Notes: generated by a model from the letters alone, not told the origin. A DNA stretch of 64,000 nt from Runella limosa DSM 17973 (GCF_000482465.1 NZ_KI519423.1:156894-220893); one strand, 5' to 3'; numbered from the stretch's first letter, positions 42,165-50,570 are shown. Made by a program: numbers and translations.

Positions 42165-42914
42165 TTACAAAATCTCAATATCAAATTTTCGGTAGTTATC
42201 CAGCACAGGGTCGTTGCTCGGTAGGTCAGTGATAAGCGTGTCGATGGTGGAAAGTTCGCATACCTTAAAAAAATCAACGGTTTCGAGCTTTTCTTTGTTG
42301 CTCAACACAATCGTCTTGCGGGCTGATGCCATCAGGATTTTCTTCACTTCTCCTTCGTCTTGGATAGAGGCGGTGATTCCGATTTGGCTGTCTATCGAAC
42401 ACGCTCCCATAAAATACACATCGGCTTGGTACTTTTGGGCTTCGAGGCAAGTTTGAACTCCCACGTTGGTTTGCGTACTTCGGTTATAATTTCCCCCCAA
42501 CACAATCACCTCTAGTCCATGGTGTGCCGACAACAGCGGGAGTAACGCTATGTTGTTGGTTATCAACCGAAAGCTGGCATCAATAGGGATACTTGAAACA
42601 AACGCCAGCATGGTCGTACCTCCGTCTATAAACACGGTTTTGGCTCCCAAGAGCTGTTGTTGGGCTTTGAGCGCAATTACTTTCTTAGCGTCGGGAAACA
42701 TATCCGCGCGGTCTTGAAACGAAAGCGGACTCGCTGAGGGGCTAATGGCTCCGCCTCTTACTTTTACTAGCAATCCACTCTTTGCAAGTACTTCAATATC
42801 CCGACGGACGGTATCTTCTGAGACGTTCAAACTCAGCGCTAACGCTTCAAACGAAGCTTTATTGGTCGCTTTTATGACTTTTAAAATATGGTCAAAACGC
42901 TCCTCTTTTAACAT
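42165..42914 (-). CDS. DeoR/GlpR-family transcriptional regulator
   Basis: Sugar-phosphate-responsive repressor. N-terminal winged HTH (residues 3-58: DHILKVIKATNKASFEALALSLNVSEDTVRRDIEVL, GLLVKVRGGAI) and C-terminal DeoRC sensor domain (about 75-235: TVFIDGGTTMLAF, VIVLGGNYN, DVYFMGACSID). Length (249 aa) is typical. It lies downstream of the MFS gene on the same strand, with a repeat array between, and may regulate it. Confidence 0.9.
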   Translation of the reverse strand: MLKEERFDHILKVIKATNKASFEALALSLNVSEDTVRRDIEVLAKSGLLVKVRGGAISPSASPLSFQDRADMFPDAKKVIALKAQQQLLGAKTVFIDGGTTMLAFVSSIPIDASFRLITNNIALLPLLSAHHGLEVIVLGGNYNRSTQTNVGVQTCLEAQKYQADVYFMGACSIDSQIGITASIQDEGEVKKILMASARKTIVLSNKEKLETVDFFKVCELSTIDTLITDLPSNDPVLDNYRKFDIEIL

Positions 42915-42939
42915 TTTTTGAGTTTTTTATTGTAAAGTA

Positions 42940-43067
42940 GTGTCAAGGGTTGCTCGCAACCCGCTGCTATATCTAGGGGCGGGTTGTAAGCAACCCTTGG
43001 CACGAAAAATCAGGTTGTGAGCAACCCTCAGCACAGGAAAAATCGGGTTGTAAGCAACCCTCCACAC
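42940..43067. repeat. Array of four 24-nt palindromic (REP-like) units
   Basis: Units at 42940-42963 (forward), 42980-43003, 43011-43034 and 43044-43067 (reverse). Each contains the hairpin GGGTTGCT-GCAACCC and ends in a GTGTGG-type tail. The same unit recurs at 57741-57834. The array fills the space between the MFS stop and the DeoR start. Confidence 0.85.
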
Positions 43068-43069
43068 AG

Positions 43070-44251
43070 CTACTTCCTGCCATACGCTATGCCTACTAAC
43101 AGCAGCAAAAAGCCCGTAAAGCCGAATGCTATCGACAAGGAAGTTTGTTGGGCAATGAACCCTAGAATGGCTGGGCCTGCCAATTGACCAGCGTAACCCA
43201 TGCTCGTAATGGCCGCAAGGGCGACCGAACTTGGTACATTTTTGAGTCGCCCACCTTCGCTAAAAAACACAGGGACGATATTTGCCGCGCCGATTCCTAC
43301 CAAAACAAAGCCTACAAAAGCGCCAATAAGCCAAGGAGTTCCGACAATGAGCGCAAAACCTGCAACACCCACAAACGCCCCTCCCGATACCACCGTTTTG
43401 GTATCAAGTTTTGAAACTACTTTGTCGCCCACCAAACGCATGACCGCCATGGCAACCGAAAATGCCGCGTAGCCCACCCCCGACAATGCTTCCTCTACCC
43501 CTCGGTTGTCGCGAAGAAAAATGGCGCTCCAGTCGAGCATGGCTCCTTCGGCCAAAAACACCGCAAAACACATTGCTCCCAAGAAAAGCACTTGGGCATT
43601 GAGCCACGATGCACCTCCCGAACTTTCTTCGCTTTTTTCAGGCGCAAATCGACGGTTTACTTTCACTTCGGTAGCGGCATCCATCAAAAAACGAAACTGG
43701 GTAAGCACAATCAACATCATTAATCCTGATACAGAAATAGCCGCCATCAACGGCGTTATACCCAACTTTATCAATAAACCAATGGCCAACGGCCCTACCA
43801 GCCCCCCAACGCTAAAAAAGCCATGAATGGACGACATGATTGGTTTTTCCGACAAATTTTGAATCTGAACCCCGTGTGCATTCATGGCGACGTCGATGCT
43901 ACCAAGACCTGCCCCAAACACGAAAAGCATGGCCGCCATGGCCACCGAAGAATCCATGAGCAACAGCAGCGGCAACGCCACCGACATCACGACGGCAGAA
44001 GCAATCATCGTTTTTAGAGAGCCTATTTTGGAAATCAGCCAACCCGAAATCGGCATGAGGATAATTGCCCCTGCGCCCAAAAACAACAGCAAAACACCCA
44101 TCCTGCCGTCGTCGAGACCAAGTCGGTCTTTGGTATAAGGAACCATCGGCGCCCAGCTCGAAATCCCAATACCGCACACCAGAAAAATGGCTTTGAGGGA
44201 AAATCGTGCTTTTTTCAAATCTAATTCGATGGCGTCGTCGCGGAAATTCAT
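43070..44251 (-). CDS. MFS transporter (YbjJ-like)
   Basis: Inner-membrane transporter of the major facilitator superfamily, 393 aa, about 12 hydrophobic helices in two halves separated by a hydrophilic loop (about residues 195-215, RFAPEKSEESSGG). The loop-2 region has the motif GWLISKIGSLKTM. It resembles YbjJ-type putative sugar/drug transporters with FGAGLGSIDVAMNAHGV and SIHGFFSVGGLVG. The substrate is unknown. It begins about 90 bp from the divergent VOC gene; an adjacent DeoR regulator hints at a carbohydrate-related substrate. Confidence 0.85.
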   Translation of the reverse strand: MNFRDDAIELDLKKARFSLKAIFLVCGIGISSWAPMVPYTKDRLGLDDGRMGVLLLFLGAGAIILMPISGWLISKIGSLKTMIASAVVMSVALPLLLLMDSSVAMAAMLFVFGAGLGSIDVAMNAHGVQIQNLSEKPIMSSIHGFFSVGGLVGPLAIGLLIKLGITPLMAAISVSGLMMLIVLTQFRFLMDAATEVKVNRRFAPEKSEESSGGASWLNAQVLFLGAMCFAVFLAEGAMLDWSAIFLRDNRGVEEALSGVGYAAFSVAMAVMRLVGDKVVSKLDTKTVVSGGAFVGVAGFALIVGTPWLIGAFVGFVLVGIGAANIVPVFFSEGGRLKNVPSSVALAAITSMGYAGQLAGPAILGFIAQQTSLSIAFGFTGFLLLLVGIAYGRK

Positions 44252-44337
44252 GCTTGTACGAGATTTTTTGGTAGAAAATTTTAATTATTTTGCAATTATA
44301 AGCAAATTTGCAAAATATTGCAAAAAAAATAAACACT

Positions 44338-44727
44338 ATGAAAATCGAACACATTGCCATTTGGGTACAAAACCTCGAACAAATGAGGGCTTTTTACGAA
44401 ACTTATTTTGGTGCCATTTCTAGCGCCAAATACCACAATCCAACCAAAAATTTTCAATCGTATTTTTTGTCTTTCGAGCAAGGAGCACGCCTCGAATTAA
44501 TGCACAAACCAGAAGTAAACAACATATCCCAAACAGTTGAAAATCAACGATTAGGAATTATCCATTTGGCGATTTCGGTCGGAAGTAAAGAGCAAGTGGA
44601 CAGGTTAACTAAAAAGCTACAAGAAAATGAATTTCAGGTAGTTGGAGAACCAAGAATGACTGGAGATGGTTATTATGAAAGCGTGATTTTAGATCCAGAA
44701 AACAATCTTATTGAAATTACTGAATAG
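44338..44727 (+). CDS. VOC (glyoxalase/bleomycin-resistance fold) protein
   Basis: A 129-aa vicinal-oxygen-chelate protein, substrate unknown. From ATG 44338 the sequence shows the two beta-alpha-beta-beta-beta halves: MKIEHIAIWVQNLEQMRAFYETYF (His5 is a usual metal ligand), LSFEQGARLELMHKP, LGIIHLAISVGSKEQVDRL and the end GYYESVILDPENNLIEITE (Glu near 127). Length and layout match lactoylglutathione-lyase-like members. Confidence 0.88.
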   Translation: MKIEHIAIWVQNLEQMRAFYETYFGAISSAKYHNPTKNFQSYFLSFEQGARLELMHKPEVNNISQTVENQRLGIIHLAISVGSKEQVDRLTKKLQENEFQVVGEPRMTGDGYYESVILDPENNLIEITE

Positions 44728-44763
44728 GGATAAAAAGTAGTTATTCGACATATACCTCTTTAG

Positions 44764-44771
44764 TACCTTTG
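44764..44771 (+). promoter_or_regulatory. -7 box for the DUF2007 gene
   Basis: TACCTTTG, perfect TAnnTTTG, 23 nt before the ATG at 44795. A weak -33 candidate (TTA at 44741) is 20 nt upstream. Confidence 0.5.
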
Positions 44772-44794
44772 TAAGGTTTATCTATCGAAAGGCA

Positions 44795-45004
44795 ATGGAA
44801 CTCATCGAAATCTACAGCGGGACTTGGATACAATGCCAAATGGCCAAAAAACTTTTAGAAAGCGTAAAAATCAAAGCCACTCTAAAAGACCCTAATATGG
44901 GCATAGACTCAAGTTCCACTTTTTGTCGCCCAAGAGGCAATATTAAACTGTTGGTACTCGATTCGGACTACGAATCGGCTACCAACATTGTCACTAAATT
45001 GTAA
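44795..45004 (+). CDS. DUF2007 putative signal-transducing protein
   Basis: A 69-aa protein of the DUF2007 family. MELIEIYSGTWIQCQMAKKLLESVKIKA, NMGIDSSS and VLDSDYESATNIVTKL match the ferredoxin-like fold described for the family, which is thought to act as a small signalling module; the partner is unknown. Length fits. The stop lies in the left arm of a bidirectional terminator. Confidence 0.85.
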   Translation: MELIEIYSGTWIQCQMAKKLLESVKIKATLKDPNMGIDSSSTFCRPRGNIKLLVLDSDYESATNIVTKL

Positions 45005-45025
45005 AAAGCCACCCTCGGCTTTTTA
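45002..45025. terminator. Bidirectional terminator bounded by two stop codons
   Basis: TAAAAAGCC (45002-45010) pairs with GGCTTTTTA (45017-45025) over ACCCTC. On each strand the stem ends in a run of T. The DUF2007 TAA and the TAA of the convergent hxlR-type gene both lie inside the arms. Confidence 0.85.
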
Positions 45026-45364
45026 GCGAATCATCTTCCTCCGATGTTCGACGCCCCAATGCTGCATCGAACTCAGTACTTCATTTAGGCTTTCGCTATA
45101 AGGCGTAAGCGAATACTCCACCGTAATAGGTTTTGTGTTTTGGACAGTACGGTTCACCAACTCGTTCATTTCTAGTTCCTGCAACTCTTTCGACAATATT
45201 CTTGGCGAAATCCCCGCCTCCCGCGACAGTTCTCTAAACCTACGCGGCCCCGTCATTAGAATGGTCAACAAAATGAGTTTCCACTTCCCTCCCACGACAT
45301 CCAACGTATCTCGAATGGCCAAAATCGACTTTTGACAGGCTTCTTTTGTGTGTATGGTATCCAT
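45023..45364 (-). CDS. HxlR-family transcriptional regulator
   Basis: A 113-aa winged-helix regulator of the HxlR/DUF24 family, many of which sense reactive oxygen or electrophilic species through cysteines. The Cys at residue 10 of the KEACQKSILAIRDTLDVVGGKW start is a conserved-type position. HTH: GPRRFRELSREAGISPRILSKELQELEMNELVNR; wing: VEYSLTPYSESL. It faces the divergent DoxX gene across an interval holding a perfect 8-2-8 inverted repeat, its probable operator. Confidence 0.92.
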   Translation of the reverse strand: MDTIHTKEACQKSILAIRDTLDVVGGKWKLILLTILMTGPRRFRELSREAGISPRILSKELQELEMNELVNRTVQNTKPITVEYSLTPYSESLNEVLSSMQHWGVEHRRKMIR

Positions 45365-45382
45365 TTTGTAATCGGTATTCTT

Positions 45383-45400
45383 TTTGTAACAGGTTACAAA
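45383..45400. promoter_or_regulatory. Probable HxlR operator
   Basis: TTTGTAAC-AG-GTTACAAA is a perfect 8-bp inverted repeat with a 2-nt spacer, 18 bp upstream of the hxlR-type ATG and 50 bp upstream of the DoxX ATG. A half-site TTTTGTAAT is at 45364-45372. HxlR family members bind short palindromes of this size between divergent genes. Confidence 0.6.
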
Positions 45401-45450
45401 TGTATAGCATTTTAAAAGAACTTTGCCCCGAAATCAAAAATTTAAAAACC

Positions 45451-45834
45451 ATGTCATCCAAATCAATTAAAATTACGGGCTGGGTCTTAACCGCTGTTTT
45501 AGGGCTATTATTTGCTTTTAGTGCTTTCTTAAAAATTACCCAAAACGAGGCCGCCATCGCCCAAGCGAGCGCCATTGGCATTGATGCCCATACGTACCGT
45601 CTCATCGGATTTGTGGAAATTACGTCGTTGATATTGTTTCTCGTTCCACGAACGGCCCTCATCGGCGCTTTCTTTCTCATCGCCTACATGGGTGGCGCCA
45701 TCGCAACGCACCTCCAACACCAGCAACCTGTTGGAATGGCCATCGGCGTGCAGGTCGTTCTCTGGATTACAATTGCGGTGCGCTTCCCCGATTTGCTCCA
45801 ACGCGTATTTTCGCCTAATTTAACAACGCATTAA
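45451..45834 (+). CDS. DoxX-family membrane protein
   Basis: A 127-aa membrane protein of the DoxX family with four hydrophobic helices (TGWVLTAVLGLLFAFSAFLKI; IGFVEITSLILFLVPRTALIGAFFLIAYMGGAIATHL; GVQVVLWITIAV). Family members are linked to quinone or thiosulfate metabolism and oxidative-stress defence, usually beside HxlR or pirin genes as here. ATG 45451 gives a start right at the first helix; an upstream start at 45346 would overlap the hxlR-type gene and the operator. Confidence 0.88.
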   Translation: MSSKSIKITGWVLTAVLGLLFAFSAFLKITQNEAAIAQASAIGIDAHTYRLIGFVEITSLILFLVPRTALIGAFFLIAYMGGAIATHLQHQQPVGMAIGVQVVLWITIAVRFPDLLQRVFSPNLTTH

Positions 45835-45855
45835 GTATTTCAATCAACTACAGCT

Positions 45856-46683
45856 ATGAACCAACGTACCATTAAATTTGCTTACACCCCCAAATTCCAC
45901 CAAGGTTTTTTAGGAAAAGGGCACGCTGCTGCCGCACTCATTGACGGGCAGCATTTCCCCCAAACCGACCCCTTCTTCCTACTCATGGACGACCAGCTCA
46001 ACTTACCTGGTGGGCCACCCGTTGGAGGCCCGCATCCACATGCAGGTTTTGAAACCGTTACTTTTGTTGTTGATGGAAATGATAAAGAGTGGCAAAAAGG
46101 AAGTCTCGAACTTATGACTGCGGGACGGGGTATTGTTCATACGGAAGAGATTACGGCGCAAACCACGCTGCGGATTTTGCAGTTGTGGTTGGTTTTGCCG
46201 CCCGAAAAACGTTGGATAGAACCTTCTTGGCAAAAATTAACGCTCGAAAATGTACCTACGCTCCAAAACGAGCAAGGTACGATTCGGGTATATAGTGGTA
46301 GTAGCCATGGCCTCACCTCGCCCTTGCGCAATCACACGCCTTTTACCCTGGTCGATTTTCAACTCAACGCCACCTCAGAAGTAACCCAACCGATTCCAGC
46401 ACACTACAACGGATTTGTTTACGTTCTTGAGGGAAGTGTAACCGCTGGCGGTCGCCAGCTAGAAAAAGGCCAGGTCGGATGGCTGGATTCATTGAACGAC
46501 ACGGAGAGCGAACTCCATTTTCAAAGTACCGAACAGGGAGCTCGTTTTGTGCTATACGCAGGGCAGCCTCACCAAGCTCCCATCGTCAGCCACGGGCCGT
46601 TTATTGGCGATACACAGGAAGACATTGTACGACTGTACCGCGAATACCGTCAAGGTAAAATGCCTCATTTGAATGAAATTTGA
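45856..46683 (+). CDS. Pirin family protein
   Basis: A 275-aa bicupin of the pirin family (some members act as quercetin 2,3-dioxygenases or metabolic regulators; activity here not established). The N-terminal cupin carries the metal site PHPHAGFETVTFVVDG (His pairs and Glu) followed by AGRGIVHTEE. The C-terminal cupin (about 145-235) includes GFVYVLEGSVTAGG. It starts 21 bp after DoxX and overlaps the next gene by 11 nt, so the DoxX-pirin-DUF4269 genes probably form one transcript controlled by HxlR. Confidence 0.9.
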   Translation: MNQRTIKFAYTPKFHQGFLGKGHAAAALIDGQHFPQTDPFFLLMDDQLNLPGGPPVGGPHPHAGFETVTFVVDGNDKEWQKGSLELMTAGRGIVHTEEITAQTTLRILQLWLVLPPEKRWIEPSWQKLTLENVPTLQNEQGTIRVYSGSSHGLTSPLRNHTPFTLVDFQLNATSEVTQPIPAHYNGFVYVLEGSVTAGGRQLEKGQVGWLDSLNDTESELHFQSTEQGARFVLYAGQPHQAPIVSHGPFIGDTQEDIVRLYREYRQGKMPHLNEI

Positions 46684-47188
46684 CACCATAGATTATTTAA
46701 AAACAGGAAATGCGCGACAACAACGTGCGTATGACGTACTGACCAACCACCGAATTTTGGCGCAACTTGAGCTATTTTCGCCCGTGTTGGTCGGTACGAT
46801 TCCTATCAACATCGACATCGAAAGCAGCGACCTCGACGTCATTTGTCAGTGGTTCAACAAAAGCGAGTTCATTGCTACGCTCCACGCTACATTTGGACAT
46901 CATCCTACTTTTACGTTATGGGAAAACCCAACGCACCAAGCCGTAGTCGCGCAGTTTGAAGTGGACGGTTTTGCGATTGAAATTTTTGGGCAAAATATTC
47001 CAACGTTTCAACAAAACGCCTACCGTCACATGCTGGTGGAGGATAAACTGCTCGCAAAATACGGGGAAGAATTTCGGCAGCAGATTGTTTCGTTGAAGCG
47101 ACAAGGGTACAAGACCGAGCCTGCTTTTGCCGTGGCCTTGGGTCTGGAAGGCGACCCCTACCTTGCGCTCCTGGCGGTGGAGGTTTAG
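46673..47188 (+). CDS. DUF4269 nucleotidyltransferase-like protein
   Basis: A 171-aa protein of the DUF4269 family; function unknown, distantly nucleotidyltransferase-like. Features: FDTIDYLKTGNARQQRAYDVL, LVGTIPINIDIESSDLDVICQW (acidic SDLD), DGFAIEIFGQNIPTFQQNAYRHMLVE, and the closing segment GLEGDPYLALLAVE. Length is typical. It overlaps the pirin gene by 11 nt. Confidence 0.85.
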   Translation: MKFDTIDYLKTGNARQQRAYDVLTNHRILAQLELFSPVLVGTIPINIDIESSDLDVICQWFNKSEFIATLHATFGHHPTFTLWENPTHQAVVAQFEVDGFAIEIFGQNIPTFQQNAYRHMLVEDKLLAKYGEEFRQQIVSLKRQGYKTEPAFAVALGLEGDPYLALLAVEV

Positions 47189-47412
47189 TAGCGTGTTAGA
47201 AAGTTTTACCCGCAGATTGACGCAGATTTAAAGCCGCAGATAAGCGCTGAACTCAGTTATTATTTATTGCTCCAGATGAGGGCACTTTTTAAATGCGTTT
47301 AAGCTGTTTTTCATAGGTAACCACATAGCTCACATAGATTTTCACATAGAAAACAAAGTAGTGTCAGAGAGGCAAAAATTTGAAAAGCCTCCCTAAGTTT
47401 CAAAAATCCCTT

Positions 47413-47420
47413 TACCTTTG
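47413..47420 (+). promoter_or_regulatory. -7 box for the ABC-F gene
   Basis: TACCTTTG, perfect TAnnTTTG. Predicted transcription start is near 47426, about 140 nt before the ABC-F ATG. The TTTG upstream is 30 nt away, further than usual. Confidence 0.5.
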
Positions 47421-47511
47421 TAGCATCATTAAGACGTCAGATACAACAGCCCCTCTGCGTCCAATTTACTACTTCCATGTGAGATTCACTTTCTTTCCGA
47501 TTCAATAAATA

Positions 47512-47544
47512 GCCCCGTCGCAATGCGGCGGCACGTGCTTTTTT
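47512..47544 (+). terminator. Attenuator-like hairpin in the ABC-F leader
   Basis: CCGTCGC-AAT-GCGGCGG forms a 7-bp stem (47515-47531) and is followed by GCACGTGC and six Ts (47539-47544). The T tract begins 7 nt after the stem, so termination may be partial. It sits 24 nt before the ABC-F start codon. In antibiotic-resistance ABC-F genes such as vmlR and msr(D), leader terminators regulate expression; the same role here is inference. Confidence 0.45.
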
Positions 47545-47567
47545 ATTCACTCCTAAAGAAAGAAATC

Positions 47568-49163
47568 ATGCTGATTCTCCAGAATATTTCCTATATACAT
47601 CCCAACAAATCACGGTTGTTTGATGAACTTCATTTGGCCGTAAATACCCACGAAAAAATCGCATTAATTGGCAACAATGGCTCAGGGAAATCGACGTTGT
47701 TGAAAATCATTGCGGGCGAACTGCCCCCTTCTACTGGTCAACGAATGGTGAAAGCAACGCCTTACTATATACCACAAGTAGTGGGTCAATTCAACCACCT
47801 GACGGTTGCGGAGGCACTTGGAATAGCCAAAAAACTAACTGCTTTGCAAGAAATATTGGCAGGCAACGTCACGGAAGAAAACCTCCTTGTATTAGATGAC
47901 GATTGGACGCTAGAGGAACGAATTCAAGAAGCTTTTGCGTATTGGCAGCTCACCGAAATTGACCTTACAGAATCGTTAGCGACTTTGAGTGGTGGGCAAA
48001 AAACAAAGGTATTTTTAGCAGGAATCGACATTCATAACCCTGACTTTGTCTTGCTCGATGAACCTAGTAATCACCTAGATACGGCGGCGCGTCAGTTGCT
48101 CTACGACTTTGTTGCGTCCACCCCAAAAACGCTCATTGTCGTCAGCCACGACCGCACCTTGCTCAATTTGATTGCTACTGTCTGTGAACTTGGGAAGCGA
48201 GGAATTACAGCCTATGGCGGCAATTATGATTTTTACGCCGAACAAAAAGAAATCCAGTCGAATGCCCTCCAACACGACATTCAAAGCCGAGAAAAAGCGC
48301 TTCGAAAAGCCAAAGAAAAGGAACGCGAAACGCTCGAACGCCAACAAAAATTGGACGCGCGCGGAAAACAGAAGCAAGAAAAAGCGGGAGTGGCGCGCAT
48401 CATGATGAACACCCTGAGAAACAATGCCGAAAACAGCACCTCAAAGCTAAAAAGTGTTCATGGTGAAAAAATTGACGGGCTTGCCCAAGAATTGCGTGAA
48501 CTCCGCTCGTCCCTTCCCGACATCGACAAGATGAAGTTTGGGTTTAACAACTCTTTTTTGCACAAAGGAAAAATCTTGTTTACGGCCGACCAACTCAATT
48601 TTGACTATCGTCACAAGGCGCTTTGGCTGGAAAATTTAAACTTCGAAATCACTAGCGGTGAGCGCATTGCGTTGAAGGGATTAAACGGCTCGGGCAAAAC
48701 TACCTTGATTAAACTCCTGTTGGGTTCGCTCCAACCGTCGGCGGGAACCTTGCATCGAGCGGCGGGACAAGCGGTATATATCGACCAAGATTATTCGTTG
48801 ATTGACCCGCGTTTAAGCGTTTTACAACAAGCCCAACAGGCCAACAGCGCAGCACTGCAAGAACACGAAATCAAGATACGCTTGCATCGGTTTTTGTTTG
48901 ACAAAGAAACCTGGGATAAGCCTTGCAGTGCGTTGAGTGGCGGTGAGCGAATGCGTTTGATGCTCTGTTGCCTCACCATCGGAAGCCAAGCTCCTGACCT
49001 GATTGTGCTAGATGAGCCCACCAACAACCTTGATATTCAAAACATTGACATTTTAATTGCCGCCATCAATGAGTACCAAGGCACCCTGATTGTGGTGTCG
49101 CACGATGCGCACTTTTTAACCCAAATCAACGCCGAACGCACTATTTCTCTCACGAAACCATGA
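47568..49163 (+). CDS. ABC-F type ATPase, ribosome-associated
   Basis: Soluble protein of the ABC-F family (translation factors and antibiotic-resistance proteins such as EttA, Uup, Vga/Msr); 531 aa from ATG 47568. Two ATPase domains: Walker A GNNGSGKST (about 36) and GLNGSGKTT (about 370), signatures LSGGQKTK and LSGGERMR, Walker B DFVLLDEPSNHLD and LIVLDEPTNNLD. The 60-residue P-site-type linker between them is highly charged (KAKEKERETLERQQKLDARGK), as in the resistance members. I choose ATG 47568; an in-frame ATG at 47523 lies inside the leader hairpin. Overlaps the next gene by 4 nt. Confidence 0.92.
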   Translation: MLILQNISYIHPNKSRLFDELHLAVNTHEKIALIGNNGSGKSTLLKIIAGELPPSTGQRMVKATPYYIPQVVGQFNHLTVAEALGIAKKLTALQEILAGNVTEENLLVLDDDWTLEERIQEAFAYWQLTEIDLTESLATLSGGQKTKVFLAGIDIHNPDFVLLDEPSNHLDTAARQLLYDFVASTPKTLIVVSHDRTLLNLIATVCELGKRGITAYGGNYDFYAEQKEIQSNALQHDIQSREKALRKAKEKERETLERQQKLDARGKQKQEKAGVARIMMNTLRNNAENSTSKLKSVHGEKIDGLAQELRELRSSLPDIDKMKFGFNNSFLHKGKILFTADQLNFDYRHKALWLENLNFEITSGERIALKGLNGSGKTTLIKLLLGSLQPSAGTLHRAAGQAVYIDQDYSLIDPRLSVLQQAQQANSAALQEHEIKIRLHRFLFDKETWDKPCSALSGGERMRLMLCCLTIGSQAPDLIVLDEPTNNLDIQNIDILIAAINEYQGTLIVVSHDAHFLTQINAERTISLTKP

Positions 49164-49735
49164 CCGAGGTAAAGGATTTTCTTGACACATTGACCCCCAT
49201 TTCGGACGAAACATGGGCAAAAATTAGCGTGCTTTTAAAACCACGTTTGCTCAAAAAAGGGGCATTTTTTATTGAGGAAGGGCAACTGGCTAAAGAAATT
49301 GGTTTTTTATACCAAGGGATTATTCGTGGTTTTTATCGGAACGCAGACGGATTTGAATACAACAAACACTTTTTCACAAACCCTTCGTTTGTAGGAGGTT
49401 ACGCGTCGCTTATTACCAATACGCCCAACCAAATCAGTCAACAAGCACTTTCTGACTGTCAGCTGTGGGTGGCGAATTTTGAGAAATTTAGTCGACTTTA
49501 TCTTTCGTGCCCCGACCTCGAACGAGCTGCTCGAATACTGGCCGAACGCTTTTTTGTACAAAAAGAGCAACGCGAAATTGAGCTCGTGGTGTTGGATGCC
49601 GACCAACGTTACCGTTTATTTCAACAACAGTTCCCGCAGCTCGAAAACCAAATTGCACAATACCACATCGCTTCCTATTTGGGCATTACGCCGACGCAAT
49701 TAAGCCGTATTCGCCGAAAATTGGCCCAACGATAA
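49160..49735 (+). CDS. Crp/Fnr-family transcriptional regulator
   Basis: A 191-aa regulator with an N-terminal cyclic-nucleotide-binding-like domain (GAFFIEEGQLAKEIGFLYQGIIRGFY) and C-terminal helix (HIASYLGITPTQLSRIRRKLAQR) typical of Bacteroidota Crp/Fnr proteins, which seldom bind cAMP. It starts inside the ABC-F stop (ATGA, 4-nt overlap), so the two are translationally coupled and the regulator may control its own operon. Confidence 0.88.
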   Translation: MTEVKDFLDTLTPISDETWAKISVLLKPRLLKKGAFFIEEGQLAKEIGFLYQGIIRGFYRNADGFEYNKHFFTNPSFVGGYASLITNTPNQISQQALSDCQLWVANFEKFSRLYLSCPDLERAARILAERFFVQKEQREIELVVLDADQRYRLFQQQFPQLENQIAQYHIASYLGITPTQLSRIRRKLAQR

Positions 49736-49835
49736 CTCATTTCTTTACCTATGTAAATGGATTTAGGCACCTGCTTTTTGACTTTTGTGCAACCGATTTA
49801 TCGACTTGCAACATCAAACACTCAATGCAAATTCC

Positions 49836-50570
49836 ATGAAAACATCTGGTAATACTGTGCTCATTACGGGAGGCTCGTCGGGCATTGGCCTGGCACTGGC
49901 ACAACGTTTTTTAGAACTTAACAACCAAGTCATCATTACGGGACGAGACGCTCAAAAACTCGAAACTATTCGGCAAAAGTACCCTCAAATGGGCATTTTT
50001 GCGGGAGATTTAACCTTAACCGCCACCCAAGAAGCGCTAGTAGCGTGGTTGGAAGCCAACTATCCCACCCTGAATATTTTAATCAACAACGCCGCTGTTC
50101 AGTATAACTACTTGTTCACCGATGAAACCGACCAAAGTCAGCAAATCAGCTATGAAATAGCCACCAATCTCACCGCCCCCGTAATGCTAACTCACTTGCT
50201 TTTGCCCCTTTTACGCAAAAACCCCCAGTCGGCAGTGGTCAACGTAAGCAGTGGATTATTTCTTTCTCCCAAAAAATCAGCTTCGGTCTATTGTGCAACC
50301 AAAGCCGCCATCCATAGCTTTAGCTGCACCTTACGGTACCAACTCGAAGAACAAGGAATGCGCGTTTTCGAAATCGTTCCATCGCTGGTCGATACGCCGA
50401 TGACCCAAGGACGCGGCAAAAATAAAATTACGAGCGAGGCACTCGTCGATGAGTTTCTGGATTGTTTTCAGCGTGACCGTTTTGAAATTTACATTGGAAA
50501 AGCGAAACTACTCAAATGGCTTCATCGCGTAGTCCCTTCGGTAGCAAGTCGGCTGTTGAAAAATAGTTAA
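49836..50570 (+). CDS. SDR-family oxidoreductase (DltE-like)
   Basis: A 244-aa short-chain dehydrogenase: coenzyme motif TGGSSGIG (about 11-18), NNAAV (about 87), the Ser of VNVSSG (about 142), catalytic YCATK (about 155-159). It resembles DltE-type SDRs, whose substrate is unknown. ATG 49836 places the Rossmann fold at residue 7; an earlier start at 49785 would put residues from an upstream untranslated region into the protein. Lies about 100 bp downstream of the Crp/Fnr gene. Confidence 0.9.
   Translation: MKTSGNTVLITGGSSGIGLALAQRFLELNNQVIITGRDAQKLETIRQKYPQMGIFAGDLTLTATQEALVAWLEANYPTLNILINNAAVQYNYLFTDETDQSQQISYEIATNLTAPVMLTHLLLPLLRKNPQSAVVNVSSGLFLSPKKSASVYCATKAAIHSFSCTLRYQLEEQGMRVFEIVPSLVDTPMTQGRGKNKITSEALVDEFLDCFQRDRFEIYIGKAKLLKWLHRVVPSVASRLLKNS

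Larger units (their letters stand above)
47189..47567. other. Intergenic region with short repeats, promoter and leader of the ABC-F gene
   Basis: The left part carries three spaced copies of GCAGAT (47211-47241 region) and three of CACATAG (47321-47350 region), both irregular direct repeats. A promoter box (47413-47420) starts a leader of about 147 nt. The leader holds a two-codon ORF (ATG TGA at 47477-47482) and a hairpin with a T tract (47512-47544). No gene is visible. Confidence 0.6.
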
